A DNA stretch of 49,159 nucleotides from assembly GCA_022241475.1 (NCBI GenBank), contig JAKOMT010000013.1:1-49159 (forward strand). The letters are read 5' to 3'. Within the stretch, counting starts at the first letter, position 1. Each line of letters begins with the position of its first letter. The translations under genes and the position numbers were made by a program. This stretch comes from Microvirga sp. GTDB lineage: Bacteria; Pseudomonadota; Alphaproteobacteria; Rhizobiales; Beijerinckiaceae. A model generated the notes under the pieces. The model ran no database searches. It saw only the letters and a list, made by a program, of their open reading frames with translations, and was not told the DNA's origin. Positions 41,986 to 49,159 of the stretch are shown here, piece after piece.

Positions 41986-43307
41986 GCGGCCGCCACCATG
42001 TCTCCCGCCAGCATTTCGCGCGCGAGACTGCCGAGGCCATCAACACGGAGTCGGACGTTGAACCCCTCGGTTCCGATATCGACGCGCTCGACCAGCAGCG
42101 CCACGATGCGCGCCTGCTCGGCGGGGAAGAGTTCGCCCCACAATTGGTCGAACTGCTGCAGTGCGGTGCGTGCGTCGGCTTCGGTGATGTTGGCGGCATG
42201 GGCGCGCGCGGCCTTGCACGTCCCCGCCACGATCTCGGGCTGGCGGAACACGGCGCGGAGTCGGTCGGTGACTGCGACCTCGATCTCGCCGGCGGGCACG
42301 CGCCCGACCGGGCACGACCCAGCGCCATGCTTCAGCACCGTCTGGCTGACATAATAACGGTAGAGCCTGTCGCCCTTGCGCGTATGCGTCGGTGAGAACG
42401 CGGCGCCATCGGGCCCAAACAGCAGCCCCTTCAACAACGCGGGCGTCTCGGCGCGTGTGCGTGCAGCGCGTTTGCGCGGGCTTTCTTGCAGGATTGCGTG
42501 CACGCGCTCCCACGTCTGGCGTTCGACGATCGCATCATGCTCGCCGGGATAGCTTTCGCCCTTGTGCACTGCCTCGCCGATGTAGGCGCGGTTGCTCAGC
42601 ATCCGGTAGATGTATTTCTTGTCGATCCGGTTGCCGCGCGGCGTCCGGATGCCGCGTTTCGTGATCTCTCTCGCCAGCTCCGTGCCCGACCCGATCTCAA
42701 GGAAGTGGGCGAAGATCCAGCTGACGTGCGTGGCGGCTTCCTCGTCGATCACCAGCTTCCGGTTCTCGACCCGGTATCCGTAGGGCGGCACCCCGCCCAT
42801 CCACATGCCCTTGCGCCGAGAGGCGGCGACCTTGTCGCGGATGCGTTCGGCGGTCACCTCCCGCTCGAACTGGGCGAAGGACAGCAGGATGTTTAGCGTC
42901 AGCCGCCCCATGGAGGTCGTCGTGTTGAACGACTGCGTCACCGAGACGAAGGTCACACCGTTCCGGTCGAACACTTCGACCAGCTTGGCGAAATCGGCGA
43001 GTGAGCGGCTGAGGCGGTCGATCTTGTAGACGATGACCACGTCGACCAACCCGTCCTCGATGTCCTCCAGCAGGCGGTGCAGTCCGGGCCGCTCCAGCGT
43101 GCCGCCAGAGATGCCACCGTCGTCATACTGATCGCGGACAAGGACCCATCCCTCGGAGCGCTGGCTGGCGATGTACGCCTCGCAGGCCTCGCGCTGGGCG
43201 TGGAGCGAGTTGAACTCCTGCTCCAGCCCTTCCTCCGAGGATTTCCGGGTGTAGACCGCACAGCGCAGCTTGCGGACGACCTTCGATTTTTCCGCTGGCT
43301 TCGTCAT
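41982..43307 (-). CDS. Large serine recombinase (right cassette)
   Basis: A 441-residue protein from ATG 43307. The resolvase domain has CAVYTRKSSEEGLEQEF (catalytic Ser23), then DGGISGGTLERPGL and LLSFAQFEREVTAERIRDKV. The recombinase domain follows (KGMWMGGVPPYGY), then a zinc-beta-ribbon-like region. It lacks the C-terminal HTH of its left-hand relative, which is encoded next door. It shares the gene order DUF2924 - recombinase with the left cassette, but the two are too diverged to be recent copies. It overlaps its neighbours by four bases on each side. Confidence 0.9.
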   Translation of the reverse strand: MTKPAEKSKVVRKLRCAVYTRKSSEEGLEQEFNSLHAQREACEAYIASQRSEGWVLVRDQYDDGGISGGTLERPGLHRLLEDIEDGLVDVVIVYKIDRLSRSLADFAKLVEVFDRNGVTFVSVTQSFNTTTSMGRLTLNILLSFAQFEREVTAERIRDKVAASRRKGMWMGGVPPYGYRVENRKLVIDEEAATHVSWIFAHFLEIGSGTELAREITKRGIRTPRGNRIDKKYIYRMLSNRAYIGEAVHKGESYPGEHDAIVERQTWERVHAILQESPRKRAARTRAETPALLKGLLFGPDGAAFSPTHTRKGDRLYRYYVSQTVLKHGAGSCPVGRVPAGEIEVAVTDRLRAVFRQPEIVAGTCKAARAHAANITEADARTALQQFDQLWGELFPAEQARIVALLVERVDIGTEGFNVRLRVDGLGSLAREMLAGDMVAAA

Positions 43308-43759
43308 GTCTGCCCTCGGCGGTTCTTGAGGCCGAAGAAGACCCAGCCGTTCCAGCGCGTCCCGGTGATCGCGCGGGCGATGGCGGACAGCGACTTGTAG
43401 GGCCGCCCCTGCCATTCGAAGCCGTCGGGGGTGACGGTGACGACCTGTTCGACGCCCTGCCACTCGCGCAGCAGCCGCGTACCAGTGATCGGGCGGTCAC
43501 GGTCAGCACGGATGCCGCGCTTCTTCTTGTCGCCGCCGTCCAGTTCCTCGCCCAGCCGCTCCAGCCGCCGGACGGTCTCAGGTTTCAGCCCGCCATAGGC
43601 CAGTTCCTGGATGCGGTAGGCCAGGCGGGACTCGAGGTAGCGCCTGTTGAAGGGCGGCGGCTCGCTGTCGAACAGATCGCGCCACTGTTGCTTCAGGTCG
43701 GGCGTCGGCGTGGTCTTGAGCGCGGCGGGGCGCGCGGGGATGGGATCGGGCTTGTTCAT
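43304..43759 (-). CDS. DUF2924 protein (right cassette)
   Basis: A 151-residue protein from ATG 43759 with GGAG seven bases upstream. Conserved blocks: LKQQWRDLFDSEPPPFNRRYLESRLAYRIQELAYGGL, GTRLLREWQGVEQVVTV, and WQGRPYKSLSAIARAITGTRWNGWVFFGLKNRR. It closely follows the layout of the left DUF2924, with near-identity in the last block. ATGA overlaps on both sides place it in a tightly coupled operon with the small gene and the recombinase. Confidence 0.87.
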   Translation of the reverse strand: MNKPDPIPARPAALKTTPTPDLKQQWRDLFDSEPPPFNRRYLESRLAYRIQELAYGGLKPETVRRLERLGEELDGGDKKKRGIRADRDRPITGTRLLREWQGVEQVVTVTPDGFEWQGRPYKSLSAIARAITGTRWNGWVFFGLKNRRGQT

Positions 43760-43959
43760 GCATTTCTCCGATGAGTTGGAGTTGCATGACGGCATTGGTT
43801 GGGCGGAGAGTGTAGGCAACTTTCTCCAGTATCGTCCAATACTTCACTCCTATCGCGCATCCGCAACCGAACCAGCCCGAGCGCCAACAGGGCGCACAGC
43901 TCGGCGCGGCGCTCTGCGGGCGTCATCTGGTCGGGCGGCAACGGATTAGGGCGTTTCAT
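43756..43959 (-). CDS. Small protein of the right recombinase cassette
   Basis: A 67-residue protein (MKRPNPLPPDQMTPAERRAELCALLALGLVRLRMRD..). Short proteins opening this way lead many DUF2924-recombinase cassettes in alphaproteobacteria. The helix PAERRAELCALLALGLVRLR is strongly predicted. Its stop overlaps the DUF2924 start by four bases, so it is a real gene and not a shadow. Function unknown; the equivalent place in the left cassette holds DUF3489. Confidence 0.7.
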   Translation of the reverse strand: MKRPNPLPPDQMTPAERRAELCALLALGLVRLRMRDRSEVLDDTGESCLHSPPNQCRHATPTHRRNA

Positions 43960-44096
43960 GCGGGCCTCGGAGCAGTTGTCTCCTTGGGCCTCTACTCGTC
44001 AGTATCAAAAACCGTCCCAGCCGATCCCGCGCAAGTTGAAGGATCGCGCAAAAGAACGTATCAGGAACACTTGTCTTGCAGGAAAGGGGATTCGAC

Positions 44097-45338
44097 GTGG
44101 CCGGCAATTTGAAGAAGTTCGTGAACCCCCGGTTCATTAAGACCATCGCTCTCGCCCTGATGAAGCCGCTGCTTGCGCGGCACGTGGGCAAGTACAAGGG
44201 CTTCTCCGTCGACCTGCTGGACCAGGAGGAGGATGCCGCCCGCGAGGCGCTGGAGAAGCTGCTGACCGGCGCCGAGGACAGCTATCCCGAGGGGCTGCGC
44301 GGCGATCTGCACCGCATCGCGGAACTGGGCGATGCCCGCGGCCTCGAGATCATCCTGGCGCAAGCCGCCCGTTAGGGCGTCGATCTGTTCCCCGACATGA
44401 AGACCGGCGACGACGACGCGCCGAACAAGGCGCATGATCACAAGCACATCGCCGTCCGGGTGTTTCTGGAGCATCCCGACCTCTTCGACGCGGCCGCCGA
44501 TCACATGGCGATGCTCACCGCCGACCGCCTGCATGAATATGCCGGACGGGAACGTGGCGTTGCGATCGACCTGACGGTGGAGAAGGTCGAGGCGTTCCGG
44601 ACGGCCGTTACCGCGCTCTTCCGCGACGCGTTTCTCGGGGATTACTGCCGGGTGGGCAACTACGACGACGATGACGAAATCAACCTCGTGGTCAGCCACG
44701 GCTCCATGGTTTCGACCATGCCGGTCGTCGAGGGCCAGGTCGAACGGGTCATCAGCGTGCGCCAGATTTCTCACGCCGTGCTGCGATACTCCGAGAACAC
44801 CGGCATATTGCGGCTGGCCCGCATCCGGAAGGCGCATCAGCCCGAGATCGCGGAACTCTTCGCCTCGATCATCCTCGACAGGCCCGGCTTCTTCGACGGC
44901 GACGATGCGCAGGACCTCTATACCCTGCGCCCGGTCGAATTGGCCGGACCAGGCTTCACCTTCGACGCCGCCTACGATCCGCTGATCGACAAGGTGCTGA
45001 TCATTGAGGCGGCTGCCGATCTGATGGTGCCCGGCAAGAAGGGGTATCCACGTGTGGTGCGCACGCTGCGGTCGCGGGATCTCGGCGGTGACGCGCTCCA
45101 GCATTTCGGCAGCACGCCGGTCTCGTTCGGCGGCGCCTGGCGGCTGGGCGAGCTCGTGTTCCGGATCCTGTTCAAGGGCGACGGCAAGCGCCAGCCGCAG
45201 GTCACGGTCAAGCTACGGCCCCCGGGCGTCGTGCAGTTCCGCCGTACACAGCATGAGGCGCGGGTGATGAAGCTGATCGAACGGAACGGACTGATGAATG
45301 ACCGAGACGATTTTGAGGTTCTTGACGCGGCTGAGTGA
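44097..45338 (+). pseudogene. Unrecognised protein with an in-frame TAG
   Basis: From GTG 44097 (GGGG seven bases upstream) the frame reads AGNLKKFVNPRFIKTIALALMKPLLARHVG.. to ILAQAAR, then a TAG at 44373-44375. It continues in the same frame GVDLFPDMKTGDD.. for another 320 residues to a TGA at 45338, with no frame change. The two halves read as one protein of about 413 residues. The TAG is one transition from CAG (Gln). No family recognised; the second part contains a DHKHIAVRVFLEHPDLFD segment. It may be a recent nonsense mutant, or a suppressed/recoded stop. Confidence 0.65.
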
Positions 45339-46222
45339 GGCTGGCGACGATGCAATCCTGCCCGGCGAGCTTGCCGCGCCGTTCTTCGGTCCGGTTTTCG
45401 ACCGGCTGCTCGCGAAACGTGGCCTCGTCGAACAGGCGCCGCTTGCCGACTGGGGCGTCTGCGACGGCTGTGAATGCGGACTCCCCTGTCGGCCGATCCG
45501 GAAAATCGGCGATGCGTTTCGGGCTGAGTGTCCGCTCGACCGCCGACACGAAGTCGATCTCACCGAGGACGATTTGCGCGTGTTCCGCATCGGCGGCGGG
45601 GCGCTGGCATCCGTAATCGGCACCGCGGCAGGGTTCGGCGCGGCCCCGAAACGCGCAGTGGAGAAGGTCTGGCGGCTCGGCGACACGCCATCGGGTCGGG
45701 CGGTGTTTCTTGCGCTTGAGCCTGCAGCCATGACCGGCGACGGCATCATCGCAACGTTGCGCCAGGCGGCGCCGGGCTCGGACGTCACGATCCTCGCGCC
45801 GCAGTTGCCAGCGGAGGCTGCGCGGCGACACTACGATGCGGGTTTTCATCTGATCGAAACACTCGCGGTGCTGATGCCCGCCACAAATGGCTTCGGCGCC
45901 GGTCCCGCTGGCCCCCTTGCTTCGTGTTCGGAGGGCGACGGCCGAGGTTCAATGGAACGGTTGCTCCGTCATTCTGTCGCGTCAGATCTTCCCCGTGTTC
46001 GAGCGCCTGCTCGAGAAGGCGATGTCGCGCGATCAGGTCGCCTCCGGATCCCATGTCGAAGGCACGACGGCGCGCGAGGCCAAGGATCTGATCCGCGAGC
46101 TGCGCGACGCGTTCAAGGGTGCCGGGTTCACCGATGCCGAGAGCAAGGCCCTGATCTTGACCGTGCGCAACCGGGGCTACCGGCTCGGAGTCATGCCTAC
46201 CGAGATCGTGGTCGAAAATTGA
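45298..46222 (+). pseudogene. Unrecognised protein with frameshifted winged-helix C-terminus
   Basis: The first part (ETILRFLTRLSEAGDDAILPGELAAPFFGPVFDRLL..) includes a Cys cluster CDGCECGLPC and runs in frame 1 to about 45885. From there the recognisable sequence moves to frame 2: EVQWNGCSVILSRQIFPVFERLLEKAMSRD..LIRELRDAFKGAGF..LILTVRNRGYRLG, an OmpR/PhoB-type winged helix. The frame change lies between about 45875 and 45945. The start overlaps the previous damaged gene by 41 bases, so the two were an operon. A Cys-rich domain plus winged helix suggests a regulator. Confidence 0.65.
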
Positions 46223-46432
46223 AAAGCGATTCCATTTGAAGGCATGCAATTGATCCCTGCTGACTTTCGCCAATGCTGAATCGCCGGATAGATCGCCGGG
46301 CAGCTGCGCGCAGTGAACTCTCATTGCAAAGATGCGATAGCGATACTTGAGCGACGTGAGCCGGTGGCGTCCGTGGATCTCTCGCACATCCTGAAGCATT
46401 CGCTTATGCTGCGACGCAGCAAGCGGGGCCTC

Positions 46433-47791
46433 ATGAGCGTTTTCCTGATCCTTATCGCATTGGCGACGCTGATAGCGGGCGCGTGGCGCGGCATATCCGT
46501 GCTGGTGCTGGCGCCGGTGCTGGCCATGCTTGCGGCGCTGGCATCGGGCGCGCCAGTCCTTGCCGGGTATACGCAGGTCTTCATGCAGGCGGCTGGCGGG
46601 TTTGCCGTGGCCTTCTTCCCCCTGTTTCTGCTGGGCGCGCTGTTTGGCAAGGTGATGGAGGCATCCGGGGCAGCCGCGCGTCTGGCCTCTGCGATCACGA
46701 CAGCGCTGGGACCGCAAAACGCCATTCTCGCCGTGGTGCTGAGTTGCGCCCTGCTCACTTATGGCGGGGTGTCGCTTTTCGTCGTGGCCTTTGCGGCGTG
46801 GCCGCTGGCACGCGCCCTGTTCGCACAGACCGGGCTACCGGCACGGCTGATCCCGGTAACCATCGCGCTGGGGGCCTTTACCTTCACCATGACGGCCTTG
46901 CCCGGCACACCGTCGATCCAGAATGCGATCCCGATGGCAACCTTTGGCACGACCCCCTTTGCCGCCCCTGGTCTGGGACTGATCGCGGGCGGTGTCATGT
47001 TGATCCTCGGGTTGGTCTGGCTGCAATTTCGCGTGCGGTCGCTTGCCGGGGATGCGGCGCCCGTTGTGCCCGACGCCACGCCTGATGCGCGGCCAATGCC
47101 CCTCTGGATCGCACTGGTACCGATCCTGTCCGTTGGGGTGGTTACACTGGTGATGGGCAACGTCATCCTGCCTGCGTTGGACACCGGATACCTCGCCGAT
47201 CCGGCCTACGGCGCGACGGACCTGTCGCGGGTCAAGGGGCTGTGGGCGGTGATCACGGCACTTGGGGTGGCGCTGGCGCTGGCGCTTGTCGTCAGTCGCC
47301 CGCCAAGGATGATGCAGGTTTTGAACACAGGGGCCGAGTCTGCGTTGCTGCCTTTGTTCAACACGGCCAGTCTCGTGGGCTTTGGCGCGGTGATCGCGTC
47401 ACTGCCGGGGTTCGAGTTCTTGCGGGCAAGCCTCGACGGGCTTTCTGGCGGCAATGTCCTGATCTCGGCGGCGCTGTCTTCTAGCGCTCTGGCCGGCATC
47501 ACGAGTTCCGCCTCGGGGGGCATGTCGATTGCGCTGGGTGCGCTGGAGCCATCCCTGATGGCGCAGACTGCGGTTCAGGGCGTCGATCCGGCGCTGCTGC
47601 ACCGCGTTGTAGCCGTTGCCACGGGGGGCCTCGACACGCTGCCCCACAACGGGGCGGTCATCACCCTCTTGGGGATTTGCGGCATGTCACACAGGCAGGC
47701 CTACGGAGATATCTTTGTCGTGGCCGTGCTGGTGCCCACGATTGCCTGCGTGTTGATCATTGCGCTGGGAATGGCTTTTGGCAGCTTTTGA
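46433..47791 (+). CDS. GntP-family permease
   Basis: A 452-residue inner-membrane carrier from ATG 46433, preceded by GGGG. About twelve hydrophobic segments, with GntP-type features: GAFTFTMTALPGTPSIQNAIP, and the C-terminal SSALAGITSSASGGMSIAL and HRVVAVATGGLDTLPHNGAVITLL. Members carry gluconate or small hydroxy/keto acids such as hydroxybutyrate. The TALPGTP and GGLDTLPHNGA patterns fit the hydroxybutyrate/short-acid branch better than the gluconate branch, but the substrate is not fixed. It leads a group with an FMN reductase and an SDR. Confidence 0.88.
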   Translation: MSVFLILIALATLIAGAWRGISVLVLAPVLAMLAALASGAPVLAGYTQVFMQAAGGFAVAFFPLFLLGALFGKVMEASGAAARLASAITTALGPQNAILAVVLSCALLTYGGVSLFVVAFAAWPLARALFAQTGLPARLIPVTIALGAFTFTMTALPGTPSIQNAIPMATFGTTPFAAPGLGLIAGGVMLILGLVWLQFRVRSLAGDAAPVVPDATPDARPMPLWIALVPILSVGVVTLVMGNVILPALDTGYLADPAYGATDLSRVKGLWAVITALGVALALALVVSRPPRMMQVLNTGAESALLPLFNTASLVGFGAVIASLPGFEFLRASLDGLSGGNVLISAALSSSALAGITSSASGGMSIALGALEPSLMAQTAVQGVDPALLHRVVAVATGGLDTLPHNGAVITLLGICGMSHRQAYGDIFVVAVLVPTIACVLIIALGMAFGSF

Positions 47792-47844
47792 GGCACCCGG
47801 CATGTCGCGTTGAGCTATCCGCCCGGCTGCTCTATCCTCAAAAC

Positions 47845-48489
47845 ATGAGATTTCTCGTCTTTCTGGGATCAGTGCGTGACAGCACTCCGCCCCGTCCAGC
47901 ACGGTTGGGGCAGCGCGTCAGCACGATGTGCCATCGTCTTCTGACCGACCGTGCGCATGACACGCAGATCATCGACCCGCTGGAGTACGACATCGGGAGC
48001 ATCTTCAAGCCGCATTTCGCCTATGCCGAGGGACGCGCGCCGCAAGCCCTGAGCGATCTGGCAGAGGCGATTTCGGCAGCGGACGGCTATGTGATGGTCA
48101 GCCCGGAATACAATCATTCGATGTCGCCCGCGCTGGCGCATCTTCTCAATCACTTCGGCGCGTCGCGCTTTGCATGGAAACCAAGCGCCATCGTCACCTA
48201 TTCGGCCGGCCAATGGGGCGGGGCGCGCGCAGCCATGGGCATGCGCGGGTTTCTGTCAGAACTGGGATGCCTGCCGGTGTCGGCGATGACCCACCTTCCC
48301 AAGGCACAAGAGGTTCTCGACGAAGGAGGGGCATGGACTTCGGACGCCGCCAGATGGGACGGCTATGTCGGGCGCACCCTCGGTCAGCTGGAATGGTGGG
48401 CAGAGGCCGCGCAGCGCCAACGCCTTGAGGGGGAAGCCGCCGCGACGGCTGCATTCGACCGCGACCCGTCGCAGCGCAACGCGCCATGA
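47845..48489 (+). CDS. NADPH-dependent FMN reductase-type flavoprotein
   Basis: A 214-residue protein from ATG 47845. Flavodoxin-like fold: GSVRDSTPPRPARLGQRV (FMN phosphate loop), and SPEYNHSMSPALAHLLNHFG with the conserved PEYNxS. It reduces flavins or quinones with NAD(P)H, typical of the ArsH/ChrR/azoreductase-like group. It starts 53 bases after the permease, and its stop overlaps the SDR start by four bases. Confidence 0.87.
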   Translation: MRFLVFLGSVRDSTPPRPARLGQRVSTMCHRLLTDRAHDTQIIDPLEYDIGSIFKPHFAYAEGRAPQALSDLAEAISAADGYVMVSPEYNHSMSPALAHLLNHFGASRFAWKPSAIVTYSAGQWGGARAAMGMRGFLSELGCLPVSAMTHLPKAQEVLDEGGAWTSDAARWDGYVGRTLGQLEWWAEAAQRQRLEGEAAATAAFDRDPSQRNAP

Positions 48490-48746
48490 CAAGCCCGAAA
48501 GTCTGGGCGCTTGTCACCGGTGCTGGCAGCGGGATTGGTGCGGCACTGGCGGCTGCTTTGGTCGCCCAAGGCGTGGGTGTGGTCCTGGTGGGACGCCGGG
48601 CGGCACATCTCGAAGCGGTCGCCGCACCGCTGGGGCACGCATCGCTGGCCTTGCCCGCAGACATCACGCGCCCCGAAGATCGCGACCGGATCAGGGCAAC
48701 GCTTGACACCGCATTGGCAAAGCGGGACGCCGTGCTGCGCTTCGTC
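48486..48746 (+). pseudogene. Short-chain dehydrogenase/reductase, 3'-truncated by IS3
   Basis: The N-terminal Rossmann domain with VTGAGSGIG (NAD(P) binding) and ADITRPEDRDRIR is intact for 87 residues. The catalytic Ser-Tyr-Lys part is missing. The frame runs on into IS DNA, adding 'CCDPGLSSG' before a stop at 48776. The junction is at about 48746, where the TG of a probable IS3 terminal repeat begins. It was probably the third enzyme of the GntP - FMN reductase - SDR operon. Confidence 0.8.
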
Positions 48747-48935
48747 TGCTGTGACCCCGGCTTGTCATCCGGCTGATGTCAGAGTCCTTGGCTGAGATTG
48801 GCGCAGCTGCGCCGGTGGAGCAACGGACGATCGGCGGAGTTGGTCAGGGTTGCGCAGCCGATTGTCCGTTGCGGTGAGTTTGGCGGCGTAGGCCGCAGGC
48901 GTGAGGTAGCCGAGCGCCGAGTGTGGACGGGCACC
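48747..48935 (-). mobile_element. IS3-family element, 3' end fragment
   Basis: On the minus strand the frame gives RPHSALGYLTPAAYAAKL and ends SVAPPAQLRQSQPRTLTSAG with a stop at 48765, the C-terminus of an IS3-type transposase (the RPHxxLGY motif follows the DDE Glu). Beyond the stop the sequence TGTGACCCCGGCTTGTCA (read on plus) fits an IS3 terminal repeat beginning TG. Only the last 55-60 codons remain, so it is inactive. Confidence 0.75.
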
Positions 48936-49159
48936 CTGATGAAGCGCATGGCGATCGAGGCGATCTACCGCCGGCCCAACACCTCGAAGCCGGCGCCCGG
49001 CCACCGGATCTATCCCTATCTCCTGCGCAAGCTGCCGGTCACCCGCCCGAATCACGTCTGGGCGATGGACATCACGTACATTCCGATGGCGCGCGGCTTC
49101 GTCTATCTCGCCGCCGTCGTCGACTGGTTCAGCCGCAAAGTCCTCGCCTGGCGGCTGTC
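48936..49159 (+). CDS. IS3-family transposase, internal fragment (window edge)
   Basis: The plus-strand frame gives LMKRMAIEAIYRRPNTSKPAPGHRIYPYLLRKLPV, then WAMDITYIPMARGFVYLAAVVDWFSRKVLAWRLS, the N-terminal part of an IS3-type DDE domain (first Asp in WAMDITY). It is open to base 49159. It points away from the neighbouring IS3 fragment. The 5' end of the gene is missing, so this is also a fragment at its left side. Confidence 0.85.
   Translation, partial: MMKRMAIEAIYRRPNTSKPAPGHRIYPYLLRKLPVTRPNHVWAMDITYIPMARGFVYLAAVVDWFSRKVLAWRL

Overview
The window looks like chromosomal DNA of a high-GC alphaproteobacterium, probably of the Hyphomicrobiales/Rhizobiales type. The basis is the flagellar gene order motE-flgH-fliL-fliP, a MotE-type protein, the ligase-associated helicase plus PdeM pair, and heavy GC bias in third codon positions. 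The genus cannot be fixed from this sequence alone.

Layout. (1) 1-768: left-edge debris, an IS30-family transposase 3' end next to a 5'-truncated Fic gene. (2) 779-3972: a DNA-repair pair on the minus strand, an Lhr-like helicase and the PdeM phosphoesterase. (3) 4019-8895: a TetR repressor divergent from a two-gene RND efflux pump, with a perfect 16-bp palindrome between them. (4) 9017-11527: flagellar genes motE, flgH, fliL and fliP. (5) 11598-14555: recQ convergent with asd; a short Thr-rich leader-like reading frame precedes asd. (6) 14924-29065: a locus with a DUF6916 protein, a tail-collar (microcystin-dependent type) protein, a roughly 2,236-residue DUF4347/cadherin-like-repeat surface protein, and a tightly packed tolC - adaptor - GAF-like/HlyD - PqqD-like/M50/HlyD operon. 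I read this as a dedicated exporter for the giant protein in which a site-2-protease-like membrane protein stands where a type I system has its ABC ATPase. No ATPase gene is in the cluster. (7) 29114-29387: tRNA-Pro(CGG) and tRNA-Gln(TTG).

(8) 29634-43959: a genomic island bounded by two minus-strand large-serine-recombinase cassettes. The left one is DUF3489 - DUF2924 - recombinase. The right one is small protein - DUF2924 - recombinase - separate HTH protein. Between them lies a six-gene plus-strand operon, less GC-rich and with nearly every junction overlapping: a DNA methyltransferase, a PLD-like/SF2 helicase, a 71-residue small protein, a DndD/Rad50-like zinc-hook ATPase, a 128-residue unknown, and an 845-residue protein with an RNA-polymerase-alpha-CTD-like hairpin, a sigma-70 region-4-like HTH and HARE-HTH-like repeats. 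This is almost certainly an anti-phage modification/restriction system. No dndA/B/C sulfur-transfer genes are present.

(9) 44097-46222: two decaying unknown genes, one with an in-frame TAG and one with a frameshift that separates off a winged-helix C-terminus. (10) 46433-48746: a GntP-type permease, an FMN reductase and an SDR whose 3' end is cut off by an IS3-family element. (11) 48747-49159: two oppositely oriented IS3 fragments run to the window edge.

The two most interesting stretches are the DUF4347/M50 export locus (14924-29065) and the sigma-like/DndD-like defence operon (33044-41477).
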